A DNA stretch of 38,606 nt from Betaproteobacteria bacterium (GTDB lineage Bacteria > Pseudomonadota > Gammaproteobacteria > Burkholderiales > Rhodocyclaceae): contig JAGVUA010000113.1 of assembly GCA_019136545.1 (NCBI GenBank), forward strand, positions 1-38,606, given 5' to 3'. Below, in pieces: positions 7,611-18,624 of this stretch; positions within the stretch are counted from its first letter, which is position 1, and each line of letters starts with the position of its first letter. The notes below the pieces were generated by a model that was not told the origin of the DNA, did not search any database, and saw only the letters and a program-made list of their open reading frames with translations. Both the position numbers and the translations under genes were made by a program.

Positions 7611-8873
7611 ATGAAGTGGCTTAAGTTAGCCGGAATCCTAACCGTTCTGGCGGCATTCGTCCTCGTTCTCATCGTCGCCGGCGTCGCGACCTCCCTGGCC
7701 CTGGGCAACACGGCTTGGCTCAAGGCGGAGCTGGCCAAGGCCGTGCACGAACAATGGCAGCGCACGCTGACCGTCGAAGGTGCGCTGGAGTTGTCGTTCT
7801 GGCCCGACCTCGGGTTCCAGGTCGGCAAGGCGCGCTTGTCCGAGCCCGACGGCAGCCGGACGTTCGCGGCCATCGCGGGTGCCCGGCTGTCCGTTGCGCC
7901 CTGGCCGTTGCTGGAACGGCGCATCGTCGTCCAATCCTGCGAACTCGAGGGCCTCGACATCGCGCTGAACCGCAGCAAGGACGGCAGGCTCAATGTCGCC
8001 GATCTGCTGCCGGGCGCGACCACCGGCAAGGAAGTCTCCCATGGCGCGCCGTGGCAAATCGACATCGCCGCCCTCCGGCTTGCCGATGCGCGCCTGGCCT
8101 GGCACGACGAACAGGCCGGCCAGACCACGTCGCTTTCGGCGCTGACGCTGACCACGGGCCGCATCGTCGGCGACTCGGCGGGGCGCGCATTCCATGTCGA
8201 CACGCCGCGCCTGGCCGCCCGACTGGATGGCGACACGCGCTCGGCCAGCGTGCGCGTGACGACGGCGGGCATCGGCGCCGTCGAGGGGCAGTGGACCATC
8301 GCCGGCCTCGACTTCGAGATGGACGCGCATGTCGGCGCAAGCACGCTGGCGGCACGGTTGGCTTCGGCCATCGCCGTCGATCCGGCAAAACGCAGGTTGT
8401 CGCTCGACGATATCACCGGTCGGATCGACATCGCCCACCCAAAGCTGCCGACCCGATCGCTGACGCTGCCGATCGCCGGCCGGCTGGCGGGCGACCTGTC
8501 GGGACCGTCCGCCAACGGCGCCCTGTCGAGCCGGCTCGATGGCTCCGACATGGCGCTGCGGTTCGCAGCGGCGCGATTCGCGCCGCTGTCGCTGACCTTC
8601 GCCCTCGATATCGATCACCTCGATCTCGACAAGTACCTGGCCAGGGACAAGGATGGCGATGACGGCCGCATCGATCTTGCCGCACTGAAGGACTTGGATA
8701 TCCGAGGCGACCTCCGTATCGGCCGGCTTCGGCTCGGCCGGGTGACGGCCGCCAATATCACGCTGGCGTTCGACGCCGCCGCCGGCGTGCTCGAACTCAC
8801 GCCACGCGCAATGTCTGGCGATACGGCTCGGCGGGATGGTGGAAAGCGACCGGGCCGTCCGGCCGGGCATTGA
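7611..8873 (+). CDS. AsmA family protein, probably 3'-truncated
   Basis: A 420-residue AsmA-family protein. AsmA-like proteins are large, inner-membrane-anchored periplasmic proteins thought to help phospholipid transport and outer-membrane homeostasis. An N-terminal membrane anchor (residues 8-31) is followed by VEGALELSFWPDLGFQVGKA, the typical AsmA start. Repeating beta-rich segments follow (RIVVQSCELEGLDIALNRSK, GRLNVADLLPG). The protein ends much earlier than usual (E. coli AsmA has 617 residues). AsmA-like sequence stops at about GVLELTP. The last roughly 23 codons run antisense through the 3' end of the mlaF gene and look unnatural. The C-terminal domain therefore seems lost. The start is the ATG at 7611, with GGAAG upstream. 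Confidence 0.8.
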   Translation: MKWLKLAGILTVLAAFVLVLIVAGVATSLALGNTAWLKAELAKAVHEQWQRTLTVEGALELSFWPDLGFQVGKARLSEPDGSRTFAAIAGARLSVAPWPLLERRIVVQSCELEGLDIALNRSKDGRLNVADLLPGATTGKEVSHGAPWQIDIAALRLADARLAWHDEQAGQTTSLSALTLTTGRIVGDSAGRAFHVDTPRLAARLDGDTRSASVRVTTAGIGAVEGQWTIAGLDFEMDAHVGASTLAARLASAIAVDPAKRRLSLDDITGRIDIAHPKLPTRSLTLPIAGRLAGDLSGPSANGALSSRLDGSDMALRFAAARFAPLSLTFALDIDHLDLDKYLARDKDGDDGRIDLAALKDLDIRGDLRIGRLRLGRVTAANITLAFDAAAGVLELTPRAMSGDTARRDGGKRPGRPAGH

Positions 8874-9603
8874 CGAACTGGTAGACGAAGGCGTCGCGCG
8901 AATCGAGCATCTCCCGGGCCGTGCCTTCGGCGACGACCACGCCGTCATGGATGAAATAGGCGTAGTCGACGATCTTGAGCGACTCGAAGATGTCGTAGGT
9001 GACGACGATGGACGTGACGCCGAGCGCGTCGTTGAGCGTGCGGATCAGGTTGGCGATGACGTTGAGCGAAATCGGGTCGAGGCCGGCGAAGGGCTCGTCG
9101 TACATGATCAGCATCGGGTCGAGCGCGATGGCGCGCGCCAGCGCCACCCGCCGCGCCATGCCGCCCGAAAGCTCGTTGGGCATCAGGCGGCTGGCGCCGC
9201 GCAGGCCGACCGAATTCAGTTTCATCAACACCAGCCGATGGATCAGTTCTTCCGGCAGGTCGGTCAGTTCGCGCATGGGAAAGGCGATGTTCTCGTAGAC
9301 CGAAAGGTCGGAGAACAGGCCGCCGGCCTGGAACATCATGCCCATTTCGCGCCGCAGGTCGTAGAGCGCGTCGTTGTCCAGTTCGTGGACGATCCGGCCA
9401 TCCACCTTCACCGTGCCGCGCTGGGGCCGCCGCTGGCCGCCGATCAGCTTCAGGAGGGTGCTCTTGCCGGAGCCGGAAACGCCGAGGATCGCCACCACCT
9501 TGCCGCGCGGCACGCGCAGCTTCACGCCGCGCAACACCTGGTTGGCGCCGTAGGCGAAATGAAGATCGTCGATCTCGATGAGGTATTCGCGGTTGCCTTT
9601 CAT
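8797..9603 (-). CDS. mlaF: ABC transporter ATP-binding protein, MlaF-like
   Basis: A 268-residue ATPase of the MlaF class, which powers phospholipid transport between the inner and outer membranes. Walker A is GVSGSGKST, the signature motif is LSGGMARRVALARA and Walker B is LIMYDEPFAGLDP. The tail (DGPVAFHHPAEPYRQTL) is the MlaF-type C-terminus. The usual H-loop histidine is replaced by tyrosine in SIVVTYDIFES. MlaE, MlaD and MlaC, which normally follow in the same operon, are absent: the 3' end runs straight into a truncated asmA gene on the other strand. The gene is therefore an orphan here. A GAAAAT hexamer lies seven bases before the ATG and no Shine-Dalgarno sequence is evident. Its partners may lie elsewhere. 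Confidence 0.88.
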   Translation of the reverse strand: MKGNREYLIEIDDLHFAYGANQVLRGVKLRVPRGKVVAILGVSGSGKSTLLKLIGGQRRPQRGTVKVDGRIVHELDNDALYDLRREMGMMFQAGGLFSDLSVYENIAFPMRELTDLPEELIHRLVLMKLNSVGLRGASRLMPNELSGGMARRVALARAIALDPMLIMYDEPFAGLDPISLNVIANLIRTLNDALGVTSIVVTYDIFESLKIVDYAYFIHDGVVVAEGTAREMLDSRDAFVYQFVNARPDGPVAFHHPAEPYRQTLRVA

Positions 9604-9610
9604 GGCGCCG

Positions 9611-9616
9611 ATTTTC
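9611..9616 (-). promoter_or_regulatory. Weak -10-like GAAAAT before mlaF
   Basis: On the minus strand GAAAAT lies seven bases before the mlaF ATG, the same spacing as the TAGAAT elements seen at other genes. The first base differs from consensus, so support is weak. Confidence 0.25.
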
Positions 9617-9637
9617 TCAGACTTGGCCGCGCCGTGC

Positions 9638-9643
9638 CAGAAT
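9638..9643 (+). promoter_or_regulatory. -10-like CAGAAT, leaderless start of ROK kinase
   Basis: CAGAAT lies exactly seven bases before the ATG at 9651. No Shine-Dalgarno sequence is present. It sits in the 47-bp gap with the divergent mlaF gene, which has a similar element on the other strand. Confidence 0.35.
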
Positions 9644-9650
9644 CACGGCC

Positions 9651-10547
9651 ATGACATTGCGACTCGGCATCGACCTGGGAGGAACGAAAATCGAGATCGT
9701 CGCCCTCGCCGGAGACGGCGGTGAGTTGCTGCGCCGGCGCGTCGCCACGCCGCGCGGCGATTACCTGGCGACGGTCATGGCCGTGGCCGGGCTGGTCGAG
9801 TCGGCCGAGCACGAACTGGGCCGGCGCGGCAGCGTCGGCGTCGGCATTCCGGGCGCGGAATCGCGCGTCACCGGTTTCGTCAAGAACGCCAATTCCACCT
9901 GGCTGATCGGCCAGCCGCTGCGTCGCGATCTGCAGGCCCTGCTGCATCGGCCGGTGCGCATCGACAACGACGCCAACTGCTTCGCGCTGTCCGAAGCCAC
10001 CGACGGCGCGGCAGCGGGCGCCGAAGTGGTGTTCGGCGCAATTCTCGGTACCGGGGTCGGCGGCGGCATCGTCGTGCGCGGAGCGCCCCTGATCGGCGCC
10101 AACGCCATCGCCGGCGAGTGGGGCCATAACCCGATGCCGGACGAAAGCCGCCGCCCATCGTGCTACTGCGGCCGGACCGGCTGCGTCGAAAGCTATCTTT
10201 CCGGCCCCGGTCTCGTGAGCGACCACAAAGTCAGCGGCGGCGGCGCGCCGGGGGCCGAAGCCATCGTTGCCGGCGCCGCCGCGGGCGACCCCGCCTGCGC
10301 GGCGACCCTGGCGCGCTACGAAGCGCGGCTGGCCCGGGCGCTGGCGCAGGTGATCAACATTCTCGATCCGGAGGTCATCGTGCTCGGCGGCGGCTTGTCC
10401 AACATCGACCGGCTTTACGACAATGTGCCGCGGCTGTGGGGGGCGCATGTGTTTTCCGATCACGTGGCCACGCGCCTGGTGAAAAACCGCCACGGCGACT
10501 CCTCCGGCGTGCGCGGCGCGGCCCGGCTGTGGCAGGAGGCGCCATGA
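9651..10547 (+). CDS. ROK family sugar kinase (fructokinase/N-acetylglucosamine kinase-like)
   Basis: A 298-residue ROK-family kinase that phosphorylates a hexose with ATP in the cytoplasm. The ATP phosphate motif is LGIDLGGTKIEIV at the N-terminus. The catalytic base is probably Asp107 in RIDNDANCFALSEA, and GAILGTGVGGGIV is the second phosphate motif. The zinc site comprises His159 and the cysteines of CYCGRTGCVE (171-178). The presence of EWGHNPMP and YCGRTGCVESYLSGPGL suggests the NagK/Mak subgroup, but the sugar is not certain. A copy of the 24-bp repeat encodes KVSGGGAP at residues 193-200, in a loop that normally varies. The stop overlaps the start of the MFS gene by ATGA, so the two are translationally coupled. 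Confidence 0.93.
   Translation: MTLRLGIDLGGTKIEIVALAGDGGELLRRRVATPRGDYLATVMAVAGLVESAEHELGRRGSVGVGIPGAESRVTGFVKNANSTWLIGQPLRRDLQALLHRPVRIDNDANCFALSEATDGAAAGAEVVFGAILGTGVGGGIVVRGAPLIGANAIAGEWGHNPMPDESRRPSCYCGRTGCVESYLSGPGLVSDHKVSGGGAPGAEAIVAGAAAGDPACAATLARYEARLARALAQVINILDPEVIVLGGGLSNIDRLYDNVPRLWGAHVFSDHVATRLVKNRHGDSSGVRGAARLWQEAP
10227..10250 (+). repeat. 24-bp dispersed repeat, copy 3 (in ROK kinase gene)
   Basis: Reads AAAGTCAG, CGGC, GGCG, GCG, CGCCG. It is in frame as KVSGGGAP and adds no stop. Confidence 0.85.
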
Positions 10548-11770
10548 ATCCCTGGCTGCGCGTGTTTCTGCCGTTCGCGGTGGGCTACTACCTGTCCTAT
10601 CTGCTGCGCAACGTCAACGCCGTCATCGCGCCCGAGCTCATGCGCGAACTGTCCGTGTCGGCGGCCGACCTGGGGTTGCTGACTTCGGCCTACCTGCTCG
10701 CCTTCGCCGCCTTCCAGCTACCGCTGGGTCTGCTGCTCGATCGCCTGGGCCCGCGGCGCGTCGAGGCAGGCCTGCTGGTCGTCGCCGCGCTCGGCTGCAT
10801 CATCTTCGCGCTAGGCGACAGCCTGCCGCAACTGGCCTTCGCGCGCGGCCTGATCGGCCTGGGCGTGTGCGCCTGCCTGATGGCCAGCTTCAAGGCGTTC
10901 TCGCTCTGGTTTCCGCTCGAGCGGGCGGCATCGGTCAACGCGGCGGTGATGGCGGCCGGCAGCCTGGGTGCGCTGACGGCGACGACGCCGATCGGCTGGG
11001 CGCTGCCGGCGCTGGGCTGGCGCGGCGTTTTCTTCGGCCTGGCGGCGCTGGTGCTGCTCGGCGCGGCGGCGATCTTCACCACGCCCGAGAAGCCTGCCGT
11101 CCATCAGGGCGAGGGGCTGGACAAACAACTGAGCGCGCTCGCCGGCATTTTCCGCAGCCGGGTGTTCTGGCGCTTCGTCCCGCAGACGGCCTCCATCGTC
11201 GGCGGCTTCATGGCCCTGCAGGGCCTGTGGGCCGTGCCCTGGCTCACCGAGGTCGGCGGCCATTCGCGCGAGGAGGCGGCGTTTCACCTGCTGTTGACCG
11301 GCAGCGCCATGATGATCGGCTTTTTTGCCGTCGCGGTGCTGGTGCTGCCGCTGAAACGGCGCGGCATCGCGCCGGAATCGATTCTGGGCGCCGGCATGGC
11401 CCTGGGCATTATCGCCCTGGCGCTGATTCTCGCCGGCATCGGCCCGAGCCGCCTGCTCTGGTTCTCCCTCGGGCTGGTTTTTTCGGTCAGCAACCTCGTT
11501 TATGCGCTGGTTGCGGCCCATTTCCCCGTGCATCTTTCGGGACGGGTCAATACGGCCATCAACCTCGGCGCCTTCCTCGGCGCGTTCGGCATCCAGTGGG
11601 GACTGGGCGTGCTGGTGGATGCCCTGGCGACGCGCGGCATGTCGATGGCGGACGCTTATCGCTGGGCTTTTGGCGCCCTGGTGGTCGTGCAGGCCATCAC
11701 CCACGCCTGGTTCTTGATCGAAGGCCGCCGCTCGGCCCGCGTCAAAGCCAGCGGCGATCTTCCCGCCTAG
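10544..11770 (+). CDS. MFS transporter
   Basis: A 408-residue major facilitator superfamily carrier of the inner membrane, with about 12 predicted membrane helices. The first helix is LRVFLPFAVGYYLSYLLRNV. The loop between helices 2 and 3 (GLLLDRLGPRRVE) has the MFS signature pattern D-R-x-G-x-R-R. A second half begins near residue 205 after a cytoplasmic linker, EKPAVHQGEGLDKQ. The start is the ATG at 10544, with AGGAGG directly upstream, and it overlaps the kinase stop. Coupling with a sugar kinase suggests sugar or sugar-derivative uptake, but the substrate is not visible. The stop overlaps the 3' end of priA by four bases on the opposite strand. Confidence 0.92.
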   Translation: MNPWLRVFLPFAVGYYLSYLLRNVNAVIAPELMRELSVSAADLGLLTSAYLLAFAAFQLPLGLLLDRLGPRRVEAGLLVVAALGCIIFALGDSLPQLAFARGLIGLGVCACLMASFKAFSLWFPLERAASVNAAVMAAGSLGALTATTPIGWALPALGWRGVFFGLAALVLLGAAAIFTTPEKPAVHQGEGLDKQLSALAGIFRSRVFWRFVPQTASIVGGFMALQGLWAVPWLTEVGGHSREEAAFHLLLTGSAMMIGFFAVAVLVLPLKRRGIAPESILGAGMALGIIALALILAGIGPSRLLWFSLGLVFSVSNLVYALVAAHFPVHLSGRVNTAINLGAFLGAFGIQWGLGVLVDALATRGMSMADAYRWAFGALVVVQAITHAWFLIEGRRSARVKASGDLPA

Positions 11771-13746
11771 AATTCCAGCGGGTCGACGTCCAGGTGCCAA
11801 CGCAGCTCGCGCGGCGCCTTGAGCGCGCGCAGCCGCTCGCTCCACGCCGCCAGCAGGGCCTGCAAGGCTGGCCGGCTGGTCGATTCGACCAGCAGTTGCG
11901 CCCGCTCGCGATTCTTCAGGCGGAACAGGCGCATGGGCACCGGGTCGTAGAGACTGACCTGCGCGTCGGCGAGCGGCACGGCGGCGGCACGCGCCGCCGC
12001 GAGATAGGCCAGGGCATCGCCGATCTCGGGCGCCTCGGCCGACAGCAGCGCCTGGAATGAAAACGGCGGGAAGCCGGCGGCGCGGCGCTCGTCGAGTTGG
12101 GCGCGGGCGAAAGCGGCATAGTCGTGCTCGGCCAGCGCGCGATACAGCGGGTGCGCCGGATGCTCGGTCTGGATCAGCACTTCGCCGGGCAGGTCGTGGC
12201 GGCCGCTGCGGCCGCCCACCTGCATCAGCTGCGCGAACAGGCGCTCCGGCGCGCGAAAGTCGGCGGCGAACAGCGCCGCGTCGGCGCCGACCACGCCGAC
12301 CAGGGTCAGCCGGGGAAAATCGTGGCCCTTGGCCAGCATCTGGGTGCCGATCAAAATGTCCGCCTCGCCGGCATGAATCGCGGCCAGCAGGGCCTGCCAC
12401 CGCTTCGGCGTGCTGGCCGAATCGCGGTCGATGCGCAGCACCCGGGCTTGCGGAAACCGTTCGCCCAGCGCAGCCTCGAGCCGTTGCGTGCCGCGGCCGA
12501 ACGGGTGGATGTCCTGGTTGCCGCAGTCCGGGCAGGCACGCGGGATACCGGCTTCGAGGCCGCAGTGATGGCAGCGCAGCCGCTTGTCGGCCAGATGCAC
12601 CACCCGGTTGGCGGCGCAGCGCTGGCAGCGCGAAATCCAGCCGCAAGCCGGGCAGGCCAGTACCGGCGCGTAGCCGCGCCGGTTGAGGAAGACCAGGCTC
12701 TGCTCGCCGCGCGCCAGCCGCGTGGCCAGCGCGTCGAGCAGGGCGGCGCTCATGCCGTCCTGCAGCTTCTCCTTGCGGGTATCGACCATGCGCACGACCG
12801 GCGGCGCTTCGGCAACGGCCCGATGGCGCAGTTCGAGCAAACGGTAGCGGCCGGAGATCGCGTGATGGAAGGTTTCGAGCGCCGGCGTGGCCGAGCCGAG
12901 CACGATGGGCACGTCCAGCTGCTTGGCGCGCAACACGGCGACGTCGCGGGCCGAGTAGCGCAAGCCTTCCTGCTGCTTGAAGGAAGCGTCGTGTTCTTCG
13001 TCCACCACGATCAGGCCGAGGCGCGGCAGCGGCATGAACACCGATAGCCGCGTGCCCAGCACGATGTCGGCCCGACCCGCGAGCGCATCGAGAAAACCGC
13101 GCGCCCGAGCGGCATCGGGCACGCCGCTGTGCGCGGCGACGATGCACGCCGTGGGGAAGCGCTCACTTACGCGCTGTTCTAGTTGCGGCGTCAGGGCAAT
13201 TTCCGGCACCAGCATCAGCGCTTGCTTGCCGGCCGCCAGCACGGCATCGATGGCGCGCAGGTAAACCTCGGTCTTGCCGCTGCCGGTGACGCCATGCAGC
13301 AGAAAAGCCGCAAAGCCGCCCGAGGCATGGATGGCCTGCACCGCCGCCTGCTGCTCGGGAAGCAGCGCGGGCAAGGACTTGGCGGCCGGCGTGCCGCCAC
13401 CGCTGACTTTGCGCGGCCGGGGCAGTTTGCCTCGGCGCAGCAGCGGCGGCAAGGCGAAGGCCATGACTTGGCCGAGCGGATGCTGGTAATAGCGGCTGCA
13501 GAAATCGCACAGGGCCAGCCAGTCGGCCGGCAGCGGCGGCATGTCGCGCAGGATGGCGTCGGCGGGCTTGAGTTTTTCCGTTGGCTGGTCGCTCGCGGCG
13601 GCGACCGCGACGATCAGGCCGAGCTTGCGCCCGCTGCCGAAAGGCACGCGCGCACGACAACCGATATCGCTCTCCGCGACCTCATCGGCCTGGTAATCGA
13701 ACAGGCGCGGCAGGGGAACATCGAGGGCGACTCGGACAATGCTCAT
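11767..13746 (-). CDS. priA: Primosomal protein N' (replication restart helicase PriA)
   Basis: A 659-residue 3'-to-5' helicase that recognises stalled forks and loads the replisome for restart. The N-terminal DNA-binding part starts VRVALDVPLPRLFDYQ. Walker A is GVTGSGKTEVYL (152-163) and Walker B is VVDEEHDAS with DEEH at 249-252. The zinc-binding region contains the cysteine pairs CPACGWISRCQRC and CHHCGLEAGIPRACPDC, all intact. It is shorter than E. coli PriA (732), as is normal in betaproteobacteria. A copy of the 24-bp repeat encodes KVSGGGTP at residues 113-120, in the linker between the 3'-end binding and helicase domains. The upstream gap holds DnaA-box-like sites. It converges with the MFS gene. 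Confidence 0.97.
   Translation of the reverse strand: MSIVRVALDVPLPRLFDYQADEVAESDIGCRARVPFGSGRKLGLIVAVAAASDQPTEKLKPADAILRDMPPLPADWLALCDFCSRYYQHPLGQVMAFALPPLLRRGKLPRPRKVSGGGTPAAKSLPALLPEQQAAVQAIHASGGFAAFLLHGVTGSGKTEVYLRAIDAVLAAGKQALMLVPEIALTPQLEQRVSERFPTACIVAAHSGVPDAARARGFLDALAGRADIVLGTRLSVFMPLPRLGLIVVDEEHDASFKQQEGLRYSARDVAVLRAKQLDVPIVLGSATPALETFHHAISGRYRLLELRHRAVAEAPPVVRMVDTRKEKLQDGMSAALLDALATRLARGEQSLVFLNRRGYAPVLACPACGWISRCQRCAANRVVHLADKRLRCHHCGLEAGIPRACPDCGNQDIHPFGRGTQRLEAALGERFPQARVLRIDRDSASTPKRWQALLAAIHAGEADILIGTQMLAKGHDFPRLTLVGVVGADAALFAADFRAPERLFAQLMQVGGRSGRHDLPGEVLIQTEHPAHPLYRALAEHDYAAFARAQLDERRAAGFPPFSFQALLSAEAPEIGDALAYLAAARAAAVPLADAQVSLYDPVPMRLFRLKNRERAQLLVESTSRPALQALLAAWSERLRALKAPRELRWHLDVDPLEF
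13387..13410 (-). repeat. 24-bp dispersed repeat, copy 4 (in priA)
   Basis: Read on the minus strand: AAAGTCAG, CGGT, GGCG, GCA, CGCCG. It is in frame with priA and encodes KVSGGGTP. Confidence 0.85.
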
Positions 13747-14133
13747 CGGCGATCAATGGCTTGCCAGGATTAGCTCGACTCGACTTGCGCTCTCAGCCCT
13801 AAGTCTTTGGCGTCTCGAATGAAATTTCTTACCCACAAATTCTGTGGATAAGTTTGTGGGCAACCCCACGCGAGAAAACCTAAATCACCGTGCCTTAAGG
13901 AGATTTTCATCGTTGCGCAATATTTGTGCTAAATTTAATCCATTAAAAACAATATGTTATGAAGCAAGCCGGAACGACCCTGCCGTTGTCATGGCATTTC
14001 GACTTAGCCGTATCAAACTGTGAGTAAGTCGATTGTCAACCCCTCTCTGAAACCCTTGCGGCACGGCGATCCCGGGGCGGTCCCGCCGCGATGTCGGACC
14101 CAGACTGCCTGAACGGCGCGTCTGTCGCCCGAA
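13747..14133. other. Gene-free 387-bp region between priA and hemE
   Basis: Upstream of priA and downstream of hemE. It holds three DnaA-box-like sites within an inverted repeat (13829-13863), followed by an AT-rich tract at roughly 13905-13960 (AATATTTGTGCTAAATTTAA and onward). A 22-codon frame at 13959-14027 lacks a ribosome site. No other gene is seen. Confidence 0.6.
13829..13863. promoter_or_regulatory. Cluster of three DnaA-box-like sites in an inverted repeat
   Basis: TTACCCACA lies at 13829-13837, a perfect TTATCCACA (minus strand) at 13843-13851, and TTGCCCACA (minus strand) at 13855-13863. CCCACAAA at 13832-13839 and TTTGTGGG at 13853-13860 are exact inverted repeats around them. 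The cluster is about 83 bp upstream of the priA start, so it may be a DnaA-responsive promoter. A terminator-like hairpin is the alternative. Confidence 0.5.
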
Positions 14134-15234
14134 TCAGTCGCTGCCTGCCGGCGCGGGCGCGCCGCCGTGAAAGCGCCGGCTGAACTGGTGCACGGTGTCG
14201 ACCAGTACCGAAACGCGCTCTGGAGGCGTGAATTGGGAAATGCCATGGCCGAGGTTGAAGACGTGGCCGCTATGCGGGCCGTGGGCGCCAAAGCTTTCCA
14301 GCACGCGCCTCGTCTCGCGCGCCACGCCTTCGGGCGAAGCGAACAGGGCGACCGGATCCAGATTGCCCTGCAAGGCGACGCGATCGCCGATACGGCGGCG
14401 CGCTTCGCCCAGGTCGGTGGTCCAATCCAATCCGACGGCATCGACGCCGATGGCGGCGATCGATTCCAGCCACTGGCCGCCGCCCTTGGTGAAGGCGATC
14501 ACCGGCACTCGTTCGCCGTCACGCTCGCGGATCAGTTCGTCGACGATGCGCCGCAGGTAGGCCAGCGAGAATTCCTGGTAAGCCCAGCCCGGCAGGGCGC
14601 CGCCCCAGGTGTCGAAGATCATCACGGCCTGGGCGCCCGATTCGATCTGGGCGTTGAGATAGTCGGCGACGGCGCGGGCGGTGACGTCGAGGATGCGATG
14701 CAGCAGATCGGGACGATCGAACAGCATGGTCTTGACGGTGCGGAAGTCTTCCGAGCCACCGCCTTCGACCATGTAGCAGGCGAGCGTGAACGGCGAGCCG
14801 GAAAAACCGATCAGCGGCACGGTGCCGTCGAGGGCGCGGCGAATCTCCGAAACCGCATCCATCACGTAGCGCAGGTGCGCGTGGGGATCCGGCGCGGCCA
14901 AGTCGCGGATGGCCCACTCCTCGCGCAGCGGCCGCTCGAACTTCGGACCCTCGCCCTCGGCGAAATAGAGTCCCAGGCCCATGGCGTCGGGCACGGTCAG
15001 GATGTCGGAAAACAGGATGGCCGCATCGAGGTTGTAGCGCGCCAGCGGCTGCAGCGTCACCTCGCAGGCCAGGCGCGGGTTTTTGCACAAGCTGAGGAAG
15101 CTGCCGGCGCGCTTGCGCGTCTCGCAATATTCGGGCAGGTAGCGGCCGGCCTGGCGCATCAGCCAGACGGGGGTGTAGTCGACGGGCTGGCGCAGCAGCG
15201 CACGCAAGAAAGTGTCGTTCTTCGGTCGGGCCAT
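14134..15234 (-). CDS. hemE: Uroporphyrinogen decarboxylase
   Basis: A 366-residue enzyme that removes four carboxylates from uroporphyrinogen III to make coproporphyrinogen III in haem synthesis. The start region is [20 protein letters not shown], followed by the signature [11 protein letters not shown] with the conserved Arg residues. The substrate-binding [15 protein letters not shown] contains the key Asp. The glycine-rich [17 protein letters not shown] is typical, as is [14 protein letters not shown] near the C-terminus. The start is the ATG at 15234, with AGGA upstream. A GATAAT hexamer about 28 bases upstream is a candidate -10, so this gene has a normal leader. It is monocistronic, and a copy of the 24-bp repeat lies upstream. 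Confidence 0.97.
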   Translation of the reverse strand: MARPKNDTFLRALLRQPVDYTPVWLMRQAGRYLPEYCETRKRAGSFLSLCKNPRLACEVTLQPLARYNLDAAILFSDILTVPDAMGLGLYFAEGEGPKFERPLREEWAIRDLAAPDPHAHLRYVMDAVSEIRRALDGTVPLIGFSGSPFTLACYMVEGGGSEDFRTVKTMLFDRPDLLHRILDVTARAVADYLNAQIESGAQAVMIFDTWGGALPGWAYQEFSLAYLRRIVDELIRERDGERVPVIAFTKGGGQWLESIAAIGVDAVGLDWTTDLGEARRRIGDRVALQGNLDPVALFASPEGVARETRRVLESFGAHGPHSGHVFNLGHGISQFTPPERVSVLVDTVHQFSRRFHGGAPAPAGSD

Positions 15235-15260
15235 GGTCGCGATCCTGTTGGGGTCGGGCG

Positions 15261-15266
15261 ATTATC
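15261..15266 (-). promoter_or_regulatory. Candidate -10 GATAAT of hemE
   Basis: On the minus strand GATAAT is followed by a short leader with AGGA and the hemE ATG. No good -35 is found at 16-18 bases, and the 24-bp repeat overlaps where one would lie. Confidence 0.35.
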
Positions 15267-15285
15267 GCATGGCGCCCCGCGCGCC

Positions 15286-15309
15286 AAAGTCAGGCATGGC
15301 GACGCGCCG
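15286..15309 (+). repeat. 24-bp dispersed repeat, copy 5
   Basis: Intergenic, upstream of hemE and downstream of the hybrid kinase gene. Reads AAAGTCAG, GCAT, GGCG, ACG, CGCCG. Confidence 0.85.
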
Positions 15310-15344
15310 AAACCGGCGCCGAGCGACCCCGCCGGCCGCCGAGG

Positions 15345-18076
<2,732 letters not shown>

Positions 18077-18080
<4 letters not shown>

Positions 18081-18616
18081 CGCACGCCACCGATGATTTG
18101 CCGCGCCAGCCGCATCATCTGCGAACTGGGTTTCAGCCCGGCTCGCGCGAGCGCATCGGCATTGACGTTGAACTGCAAGCGTCCTTCCGCGCGGATCAGC
18201 GCGATGGCGCCGCCATCGCGGGTGAACACCTCGGCATCGCTGACCGTCAGGATCGGCTGGTTTTCCACCCAGCGCAGCACGGCGCCGAAGCGAGCCTCTT
18301 CCGTGTCGGGAATGAACAGTTCGTGGCAATCGGCCAATTGTTCGGGGCTGCTGACCTTGCGGATCCTCAATTCGCGGCCGCCGATCTGCCGGCCTTCATA
18401 GCCGGCAAGGCTGGGACCGAGGCTGTCGCGGCCGAACAGGCAAATGGTGAGATGGGCGCGCTGTACCGGCCATTCCACGTATTTCAAGAAATTCACCAGA
18501 TACGCAGCCTTGAGCTGAGCTTCCGTCGCTACCTGGCCATGACTGGCCGACGCGGCCAACGCCAAGCCGGCCGCGGCGGCACGAACGGCCCGGACCAGGA
18601 TTCTCGGCATTGCCAT
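18077..18616 (-). CDS. YfiR family protein (DUF4154)
   Basis: A 179-residue secreted protein of the YfiR family. In Pseudomonas, YfiR is a periplasmic protein that restrains the diguanylate cyclase YfiN; here it sits next to a hybrid kinase instead. It has an N-terminal signal peptide ([20 protein letters not shown], then SASHGQ). The family core is [14 protein letters not shown], then [10 protein letters not shown], and [20 protein letters not shown]. The C-terminus ([20 protein letters not shown], then [12 protein letters not shown]) is diagnostic. The start is the ATG at 18616, eight bases after the receptor stop. A second ATG at 18610 is also possible. It lies between the receptor and kinase genes in one leftward operon. 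Confidence 0.92.
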
Positions 18617-18624
18617 TTTGGTAA

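Noticed and set aside
11746-11769. A possible 13th repeat copy at the end of the MFS gene (starts AAAGCCAG)
   Set aside because: It differs in the otherwise invariant octamer and lacks the GGCG/CGCCG pairing, so it is probably chance.
10811-13147. A 778-codon minus-strand frame across the MFS gene and priA
   Set aside because: It lies in an alternative frame of priA and antisense to the MFS gene, and is Arg/Ala rich with no domain.
13959-14027. A 22-codon frame after the AT-rich tract
   Set aside because: No ribosome site, no similarity, and it is too short to separate from chance.
13747-14133. The priA-hemE gap as the chromosomal origin
   Set aside because: Only three DnaA-box-like sites, two imperfect, and no dnaA, dnaN, parAB or gidA nearby. 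It is kept as a regulatory candidate only.
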